NCBI GenBank assembly: GCA_964591275.1 | Contig: CAZQAE010000042.1 | Coordinates: forward strand, 1-46,566 | DNA: 46,566 bases | Direction: 5' to 3' | Source: G963674685 sp964591275 | GTDB taxonomy: Bacteria > Lernaellota > Lernaellaia > JACKCT01 | In this document: positions 40,999-46,566 of the stretch, piece by piece | Layout of the letters: the number at the start of each line of letters is the position of its first letter | Numbering within the stretch: the first letter of the stretch is position 1 | Notes under the pieces: model-generated | Database searches by the model: none | The model's input: only the letters and a program-made list of their open reading frames with translations | What the model was told of the DNA's origin: nothing | Made by a program: the position numbers and the translations under genes

Positions 40999-42569
40999 GC
41001 AAAAATAACGACAAGGCACGTAGCATATTTTTCCCCTACCTGAGCCACAACATCAGGCAACCGCTGAATTCGGTCATCGACGCTATCGCTCTGCTTTTGG
41101 AAAAAGATTTGAGTTTAACGCAGAGCCGATATCTGGAAACCGTAAACGATCAAGCCAATGATTTGCTTATGCTTATCAATGATATTCTGGATCTGACCAG
41201 AATAGAGCAGGGCAATTTTAATCTTATTAACGAGCGCTTTGATCTGCGGGCGGCACTCCAGGGAGTTGCCAATCTCATTGCCAGGGACGCGCGAAACGCA
41301 AATATTGATTTTGAGTATTTTATTCACCCCGAGGTGCACACCTGGGTTCGGGGCGATGTCGGACGACTTCGTCAGGTTCTGACGAATTTGGGTTGGTTGT
41401 CGCTCACGCAGTCCAGTGGCAGCTCGACTATGCTTGATGTCACCGTGGAGGAAGATAAGAAAGACAGCGTCAAAGTGCGTTGTTCCATCAGCGACACAAC
41501 GTCCCGGCTTTCTCCAAAACTGATCGAATTATTGAATGTGTGCGAATCTGATAGAGATATGAACGCTTTAGAAAGCCACCCGGATGTCTGCCTGCGGATG
41601 ATGCTCTCAAAGAGGCTGGCGGAAATGATGGGAGGCGATTTCGCGATTGAGGCCGAAGAGTCTGCGGGAGCGACCTATCATTTTAGCGCGACGCTGGCAA
41701 AAAGCGTCTTCGCTGCCGGGCATGAGGATGAGACCGACGCCGAATTAAAAAATGTTCGCATCATGCTCATCGACGAAGACGACGAGAGCCGCGCTGAAAT
41801 GGAGGAGATGATTCACGTCTGGGGCGCCAAGGTTCTTGCCTTGCCCAATTGCGACGCCGCCTATATGCGGCTACGCGAAACAGCCTCCATTGGAGAGTCT
41901 TTTGACCTTGTCATTATTTCAACGCAGCTAAAAGGGCAGGATGCGGAAAATTTTGCACGGGCGGTCAAGAGCGATTCGCTTGTCAGGGATATTTCAATTA
42001 TTCTTGTCGCACCAGTGGGACGCAGGGGCGATGCCGCCAGGCTTCAGCAGGTCGGTATTTCCGGGTATCTCACCAAGCCCACCAGCCAGAGGCAAGTGCG
42101 GCGTTGCATTAAATTCGTTTTGGCCAGAAAAGACTCGGGCGAGTCACCGAAATTTGTTACGCGGCATGTCTTGTCGGAATTGTCCAGGAGTCGAATCCGC
42201 GTGATCATCGTAGAGGAAAACTCGGTTCATCAGCTAAGCCTGAGAAGAATGATCGAGAAGCTTGGCTTTGATCCTGAAATCGTCGCGGAACCGGACGTGG
42301 CGATCTCGCTGCTCAAGGAAAATGCTTACGACTTGGCTTTTCTCGACCTGTCGATGAAGGGATTCAATGGCAAAAGAGCGGCTGGGCTTATTCGCGGTCG
42401 CTCCGACAAAGCCGTCTGCGTTGTCGGGATGATGACGCGCGCGCCGAAAAATGAGGGCAAGAGCTACATCGACGCCGGCTTCGACGAAGTCGTTGTTAGG
42501 CCGATTCGAGATGAAGGGCTCTTGGAAATTCTAGAAAAAGTTGTTCAGCGAATAAATTCGGTGATTTGA
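40995..42569 (+). CDS. Hybrid histidine kinase-like protein with degenerate ATPase and two receiver domains
   Basis: A 524-residue cytoplasmic protein without sensor or membrane part. The H-box is YLSHNIRQPLNSV (His18). The N-box region reads RLRQVLTNLGWLSLTQSSG, where the family has NLLxNAxKFT, so the Mg-binding Asn and Lys are gone. The G1 box DTGIGI is DTTSRL (167-172) and the G2 box GLGL is DVCL (197-200). Receiver 1 (about 255-375) has Ser309 in place of the phosphorylated Asp but keeps Lys361. Receiver 2 (about 402-515) keeps Asp451 in FLDLSMKGFNG but has Arg502 for the conserved Lys. ATP-driven autophosphorylation is unlikely; it may take phosphate from another kinase on His18 or Asp451, or act as a scaffold with the overlapping HEAT-like protein. 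Confidence 0.82.
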   Translation: MSKNNDKARSIFFPYLSHNIRQPLNSVIDAIALLLEKDLSLTQSRYLETVNDQANDLLMLINDILDLTRIEQGNFNLINERFDLRAALQGVANLIARDARNANIDFEYFIHPEVHTWVRGDVGRLRQVLTNLGWLSLTQSSGSSTMLDVTVEEDKKDSVKVRCSISDTTSRLSPKLIELLNVCESDRDMNALESHPDVCLRMMLSKRLAEMMGGDFAIEAEESAGATYHFSATLAKSVFAAGHEDETDAELKNVRIMLIDEDDESRAEMEEMIHVWGAKVLALPNCDAAYMRLRETASIGESFDLVIISTQLKGQDAENFARAVKSDSLVRDISIILVAPVGRRGDAARLQQVGISGYLTKPTSQRQVRRCIKFVLARKDSGESPKFVTRHVLSELSRSRIRVIIVEENSVHQLSLRRMIEKLGFDPEIVAEPDVAISLLKENAYDLAFLDLSMKGFNGKRAAGLIRGRSDKAVCVVGMMTRAPKNEGKSYIDAGFDEVVVRPIRDEGLLEILEKVVQRINSVI

Positions 42570-42637
42570 TATTTTTCAAATTCAAATCTCTTTTCCGGCT
42601 GCATGATGCACGGCGAGAGAAGCTATGAGGATATGCA

Positions 42638-43831
42638 ATGCGTGATGTCAAAGCTGTTGTAAGGCCTGAAATACAGGCTCTTTATGAGGAAATGGTTGGG
42701 GACCGACGCGATTTTCATCGGCATCCCGAACTGGGCTTTTTTGAAAATCGAACAAGCGCGGTTGTGAAAAAACGTCTGGAAGATCTCGGATTCGAAACCA
42801 GGGTAATGGCTAAAACGGGAGTGTTGGGACAATTACACGGCGAAAAGGATGCTGCAAAGACACTGGCCTTTCGCGCTGATATGGACGCTCTGCCGCTGCA
42901 GGAACTTGGAGAAAAGGAATACAAATCCGTTTATCCGGGATGCATGCACGCATGCGGGCACGATGGCCACACCGCCATGCTTCTCGGTTTCGCAAAATTT
43001 CTGGCGGCCAAAAAGGAAGGCTTGGCGGGAAACATCAAACTACTATTTCAGCCTGCGGAGGAAGGCGAGGGTGGCGCATTGCCGATGATCAAGGAGGGCG
43101 CGTTGAAAGATCCCGACGTTGACCGCCTTGTCGGCCTGCATCTTTGGAATGACTTCCCGGCAGGCGAGGCTGGAGTGCGGGGCGGGGCGATCATGGCCGC
43201 TGCCGACGAATTTATCCTGACAATAACGGGAAAGGGTGGGCACGGTGCACAACCGCAAAAAACTGTTGACGCCATCTCCGTGGCCGGGCACGTCATCTGC
43301 GCATTGAATACTATCGTCGCGCGAGAAACCGATCCCCTTGATCCGACCGTTGTTACGATTGGTCAAGTTAGCGGGGGATCGAATTTCAACATCATCGCGC
43401 AGGAGGTTCGTCTTCGCGGAACCGTGCGTGCGGTCGAAGAAAAGACGAAAGACCTTATCCAAAAGCGTATAGGGGAAATCGCCGGCGGCGTCTGTCAGGC
43501 CATGGGCGCAAGTTGCGCCTATGAATATATCAATCAGTACCCCATGACCATTAATGACGATACGGTTGCGAGTATCGTCGCACAGCAAATTGTCGATGTT
43601 CTTGGAAAGGAGCGTCTGCGCACGGACGGCATGTCCATGGGCGCTGAGGATATGTCCTATTATCTCAGGGAAGTCCCGGGGTGCTTCTTTTTTCTGGGTT
43701 CTTCCAATGTGGAACTGGGCTTAGACAAGCCTCACCATCACCCCGAGTATGATTTTGACGAACGCGTGATGCCGATCGGCGTTGAAATTTTCGCCAGAAT
43801 CGCCGAGGAATTTTTCAACCGAAAATTCTAG
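42638..43831 (+). CDS. M20-family amidohydrolase (hippurate hydrolase / N-acyl-amino-acid deacylase type)
   Basis: A 397-residue cytoplasmic metallopeptidase of normal M20D length. Motifs: RRDFHRHPELGFFENRTS, RADMDALPLQE, the metal site CMHACGHDGHTAML, LLFQPAEEGEGGA, GKGGHGAQPQKTVDA in the dimerisation domain, GGSNFNIIAQEVRLRGTVR, GAEDMSYYLREVPG and PHHHPEYDFDE with the last metal His. Such enzymes release an amino acid from N-acyl or N-aryl conjugates. GAGG lies about 8 bases before the ATG. The gene is convergent with clpB, 29 bases between stops. Confidence 0.92.
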   Translation: MRDVKAVVRPEIQALYEEMVGDRRDFHRHPELGFFENRTSAVVKKRLEDLGFETRVMAKTGVLGQLHGEKDAAKTLAFRADMDALPLQELGEKEYKSVYPGCMHACGHDGHTAMLLGFAKFLAAKKEGLAGNIKLLFQPAEEGEGGALPMIKEGALKDPDVDRLVGLHLWNDFPAGEAGVRGGAIMAAADEFILTITGKGGHGAQPQKTVDAISVAGHVICALNTIVARETDPLDPTVVTIGQVSGGSNFNIIAQEVRLRGTVRAVEEKTKDLIQKRIGEIAGGVCQAMGASCAYEYINQYPMTINDDTVASIVAQQIVDVLGKERLRTDGMSMGAEDMSYYLREVPGCFFFLGSSNVELGLDKPHHHPEYDFDERVMPIGVEIFARIAEEFFNRKF

Positions 43832-43860
43832 ATTTGCCATCGGCCTTTATTGACACAGCC

Positions 43861-46440
43861 TTATCCCAATACAATTTTTCCATTTTGGCCGCTGACTTTG
43901 ACGACATCGCCGTCTTTGATTTCACAGCGCAACAATCCGCTGGCCAATTCGTTTAAAAGCATGGTCTGGATGGCGCGTTTGAGAGGCCGCGCGCCGAAGG
44001 CCGGGTCGTAACCGGCATCAGCCAGGATCATCTTCGCCGGTTCATCCAGTTCCAAAACGATGTTGCGCTGCGCGAGTCGCTTGGACAATGAGGCCATTTG
44101 GATATCCACAATCTTCGTTAGCTGCTCTTTGCTCAAGCGATGGAAAATTACCGTTTCGTCGATGCGGTTAAGCAATTCGGGACGCATATAACGTCCCAGT
44201 TCGCCAAGAACCCGCGTCTTCATTTCATCGTATCGGCTTTCGGCGAACTCCAGAATAATGTCGCTGCCAATATTGCTTGTCATGATGAGAATGGTGTTTT
44301 TGAAATCCACGGTTCGCCCGTGACTGTCGGTGATTCGACCGTCATCGAGGATTTGGAGGAGGACGTTGAATACCTCGGGGTGGGCTTTTTCGATTTCGTC
44401 GAAGAGGACGACGGAATATGGTCTTCGCCTGACGGCTTCCGTGAGTTGTCCGCCTTCGTCGTAACCAACGTACCCCGGAGGAGCGCCGATCAGTCTCGCC
44501 ACGGAATGCTTTTCCATGTACTCGCTCATGTCCAGGCGGACCATGGCGGATTCCGTATCGAAAAGAAACTCGGCCAGAGCTTTTGCAAGTTCCGTCTTTC
44601 CCACGCCTGTTGGCCCCATGAAGATGAAACTGCCCAGCGGTCGATTGGGATCCTGAATGCCGGCGCGGCTGCGGCGGACCGCTTCGGAAACGCTGCGAAC
44701 CGCTTCTTCCTGGCCGATCACGCGCTTGGCCAATTCGTCTTCCATGCGAAGCAGGCGATCCATGTCGCCCTGCTGCATGCGGCTGACCGGAATGCCTGTC
44801 CATTGAGAGACGATGGCGCAAATGTCCTCTTCTCCGATTTCCTCTTTCAGGAAATGGGAGTCGGATTGCGCTTCGTGAAGCGTTCGCTGGGCGGTTTCCA
44901 ATTGCCCGAGGATTTCTCCTATTTCTCCATAGCGAATCTGCGCGACGCGACCGAGATCCCCTTGGCGCTCGTATTCCGTTTCCCGGGCGCGTGCATCGTC
45001 GAAGCGCTCTTTGAGCAAACGGATTTGCTGGATAATGGACTTTTCTTTTTCCCACTGTTCGCGCATCACATCCTTTTTGGCGCCGAGTTCCTCGATGCGT
45101 TTTTCAATCTTTTCCAAGTTGCTTTTTGCATCTCCTTTTTTTTCATTACGCAGGGCTTCACGCTCAATTTCAAGTTGGATGATATCGCGTGAAATCTCGT
45201 CGAGTTCGGTGGGCATTGAGTCGATTTCAATGCGGAGGCGTCCGGCGGCCTCGTCGATAAGGTCGATGGCCTTGTCGGGCAAAAATCGGTCGGCAATGTA
45301 ACGGGCCGACAAGACGGCAGCGGAGACGATGGCGCTGTCGGTGATCTTCACGCCGTGATGAATTTCATATTTGTTCTTCAGGCCGCGCAGAATGGAAATG
45401 GCGTCCTCGACGGAAGGCTCCTGGATCAGCACATTTTGAAAGCGACGTTCCAGGGCGGGATCCTTTTCGATGTGCTTTCGATATTCGCCCAGCGTGGTAG
45501 CGCCAATGCAGTGCAATTCCCCTCTGGCCAGGCTCGGTTTCAGGAGATTCCCCGCGTCCATGGCGCCTTCGGCGGCGCCGGCGCCCACGAGCGTGTGCAA
45601 TTCGTCAATGAACATGATGATTTCACCGTCGGAATCAATGACTTCCTTGAGAACCGCCTTCATCCGGTCCTCAAACTCACCCCGGAACTTAGCCCCCGCC
45701 ACCATGGCGCCGAGGTCCAGGGCGACAATTCGTTTGTTGGCAAGCGTTGTAGGGACATCGCCGGAAAAGATGCGCTGGGCGAGGCCTTCGGCAATGGCCG
45801 TTTTCCCGACGCCCGGTTCGCCGATGAGAACCGGATTATTTTTTTTGCGGCGGTTGAGTATCTGGATCACGCGACGGATCTCGGCATCGCGACCGATGAC
45901 GGGGTCAAGCTTGCCTTTGCGGGCGGCTTCGGTGAGATCCACGGCGTATTGTTTAAGGGCTTCGTATTTTTCTTCCGGAGTCTCGCTGGTGATGCGCTGA
46001 GTGCCGCGAACATCGGCCAGAACCTTGTAAATCGCTTCGGGTGTGAGACCGTTTTGAATAAAAAGCGCATGGGCCTGCCCGCCTTGCGCGCCGGCGACCG
46101 CGAGTATGAGATGCTCCGTGCTGACAAACTCATCTTTCATCCGGTCAGCTTCGGCCTGCGCGAGTTTTAGGACATTTTCCAGTTCGGGAGAGATGTAAGA
46201 CTGCGCTGATGATCCGTGCACAGCGGGAAGGCTTGAAAGTGCTTTTTCGAGATCAGCGATAAGCGTTTGTTTTGAAACGCCGAGCCTTTCCAGAATTGTT
46301 GGAGCCACTCCGCTGTCAGCGCTAATCAGCGCAAAAGCGATATGCTCAACCCCGATGGCTTGGTGGTTACGCTCGGAAGCATCGCGCCCCGCTTTTTCCA
46401 GAGCTTCGCGCCCCATTATTGTGAATTTATCCATTCGCAC
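43861..46440 (-). CDS. clpB: ATP-dependent disaggregase ClpB
   Basis: An 859-residue hexameric AAA+ chaperone that, with DnaK, pulls proteins from aggregates. The N-domain occupies residues 1-145, the first Walker A is GEPGVGKT (207-214) with FIDELHTLVGAG, and the coiled-coil M-domain covers about 400-530. The second Walker A is GPTGVGKT (609-616) with VVLFDEIEKAHPEVF and sensor-like IMTSNIGSD, followed by the small C-terminal domain (AFGARPLKRAIQ). The M-domain distinguishes it from ClpA and ClpC. AGGG sits seven bases before a GTG at complement 46438-46440, giving MRMDKFT; an ATG two codons later has a longer spacer. No IGF/L loop for ClpP docking was seen. Confidence 0.95.
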   Translation of the reverse strand: MRMDKFTIMGREALEKAGRDASERNHQAIGVEHIAFALISADSGVAPTILERLGVSKQTLIADLEKALSSLPAVHGSSAQSYISPELENVLKLAQAEADRMKDEFVSTEHLILAVAGAQGGQAHALFIQNGLTPEAIYKVLADVRGTQRITSETPEEKYEALKQYAVDLTEAARKGKLDPVIGRDAEIRRVIQILNRRKKNNPVLIGEPGVGKTAIAEGLAQRIFSGDVPTTLANKRIVALDLGAMVAGAKFRGEFEDRMKAVLKEVIDSDGEIIMFIDELHTLVGAGAAEGAMDAGNLLKPSLARGELHCIGATTLGEYRKHIEKDPALERRFQNVLIQEPSVEDAISILRGLKNKYEIHHGVKITDSAIVSAAVLSARYIADRFLPDKAIDLIDEAAGRLRIEIDSMPTELDEISRDIIQLEIEREALRNEKKGDAKSNLEKIEKRIEELGAKKDVMREQWEKEKSIIQQIRLLKERFDDARARETEYERQGDLGRVAQIRYGEIGEILGQLETAQRTLHEAQSDSHFLKEEIGEEDICAIVSQWTGIPVSRMQQGDMDRLLRMEDELAKRVIGQEEAVRSVSEAVRRSRAGIQDPNRPLGSFIFMGPTGVGKTELAKALAEFLFDTESAMVRLDMSEYMEKHSVARLIGAPPGYVGYDEGGQLTEAVRRRPYSVVLFDEIEKAHPEVFNVLLQILDDGRITDSHGRTVDFKNTILIMTSNIGSDIILEFAESRYDEMKTRVLGELGRYMRPELLNRIDETVIFHRLSKEQLTKIVDIQMASLSKRLAQRNIVLELDEPAKMILADAGYDPAFGARPLKRAIQTMLLNELASGLLRCEIKDGDVVKVSGQNGKIVLG

Positions 46441-46471
46441 TGTGACACCCTTGAAATAGGTTGATTCCGTA

Positions 46472-46505
46472 AAGTGATTTCATTTCACTTACAGTAAAAT
46501 GTAAA
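46472..46505 (-). promoter_or_regulatory. Candidate promoter with inverted repeat upstream of clpB
   Basis: On the minus strand TTTACA (46500-46505), a 17-base spacer and TGAAAT (46477-46482) form a moderate promoter. The region 46472-46490 has 6-base arms AAGTGA and TCACTT, and a wider CATTTCA (46481-46487) pairs with TGAAATG (46508-46514). No CIRCE element and no convincing heat-shock sigma-32 promoter is visible. Confidence 0.28.
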
Positions 46506-46506
46506 C

Positions 46507-46566
46507 ATGAAATGGCTTAAATCAAGTGTAATGCGGCAATTGCGATCAGGTCGCAAACGTGAAATA
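46507..46566 (+). CDS. Possible N-terminus of a divergent gene cut by the window edge
   Basis: An ATG opens 20 codons (MKWLKSSVMRQLRSGRKREI) without stop to the window end. The peptide is basic; no ribosome-binding site is visible. It could be the first codons of a gene divergent from clpB or chance. Confidence 0.2.
   Translation, partial: MKWLKSSVMRQLRSGRKREI

Noticed and set aside
44140..45192. 350-codon plus-strand frame inside clpB
   Set aside because: It is antisense to the conserved ClpB AAA+ and M-domain coding sequence, has no family motif, and arises from clpB codon bias.
45355..46170. 271-codon plus-strand frame inside clpB
   Set aside because: Antisense to the first AAA+ and N-domains of ClpB; no ribosome-binding site or recognisable domain.
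1..46566. tRNA, rRNA, CRISPR arrays, insertion sequences
   Set aside because: Gaps are short and were read on both strands; no cloverleaf-like, array-like or transposase-like sequence was recognised. A covariance-model search would be decisive for RNA genes.

Overview
The window looks like a chromosomal stretch of an uncultured Gram-negative bacterium with roughly 50-55% GC (judged by eye). Evidence for an outer membrane is a heptosyltransferase-type GT9 enzyme, several lipobox proteins and a polysaccharide locus. Asp-rich linkers beside lipoprotein cysteines and at a protease C-terminus, a PilZ-type domain and abundant HEAT-like proteins recall the former Deltaproteobacteria, Myxococcota or neighbouring candidate phyla. 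That placement is an inference, not a determination.

Layout. 1-1400 (minus): a COG0701/ArsP-type permease cut by the window edge, its ArsR-type repressor with a perfect 16-bp palindrome inside the promoter, and a TauE/SafE transporter gene broken by an internal deletion. 1847-6668 (plus): a secreted gingipain-type (C25) protease with an acidic GGCCGG tail, an AT-rich insert carrying a membrane-anchored alpha/beta hydrolase, and a membrane metallophosphoesterase. 6705-15038: envelope-glycan genes (GT9 enzyme, type I phosphodiesterase, two polytopic membrane proteins, HEAT/beta-helix lipoprotein). 15169-24207 (plus): a seven-gene, tightly overlapping polysaccharide operon (GT4, O-antigen ligase/polymerase-like, FemAB-like, DegT-like aminotransferase, NodB deacetylase, an ATP-grasp/PHP fusion, GT2). 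24301-28552: a small membrane protein, a PilZ-lipase fusion, a CPBP protease and an NptA/PhoU phosphate pair. 28624-32364: an AttH/CrtC-like lipocalin protein and two lipoproteins (metallo-beta-lactamase fold, ceramidase-like). 32414-38811 (minus): cupin, pyrD/pyrK, rimI, an esterase-like lipoprotein, RidA, an SGNH-like protein and a spermidine-synthase-like protein. 38934-46566: HAD phosphatase, HEAT-like protein overlapping a hybrid histidine kinase, M20 amidohydrolase and clpB.

The most unusual signal is a set of proteins with recognisable enzyme folds but missing catalytic residues. The ATP-grasp/PHP fusion (20957-23014) has lost ligands in both domains. The esterase at 35009-36562 has its two halves in swapped order, as in a circular permutation, and has Gly at the nucleophile position. 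The SGNH protein at 37108-38058 reads GGA where the family has GDS. The hybrid kinase at 40995-42569 has lost its ATP-binding boxes and one receiver aspartate. All four lie in intact, full-length frames, so they look like maintained non-catalytic proteins rather than decay. The TauE gene, by contrast, is genuinely broken. No tRNA, rRNA, CRISPR array, insertion sequence or origin was seen.
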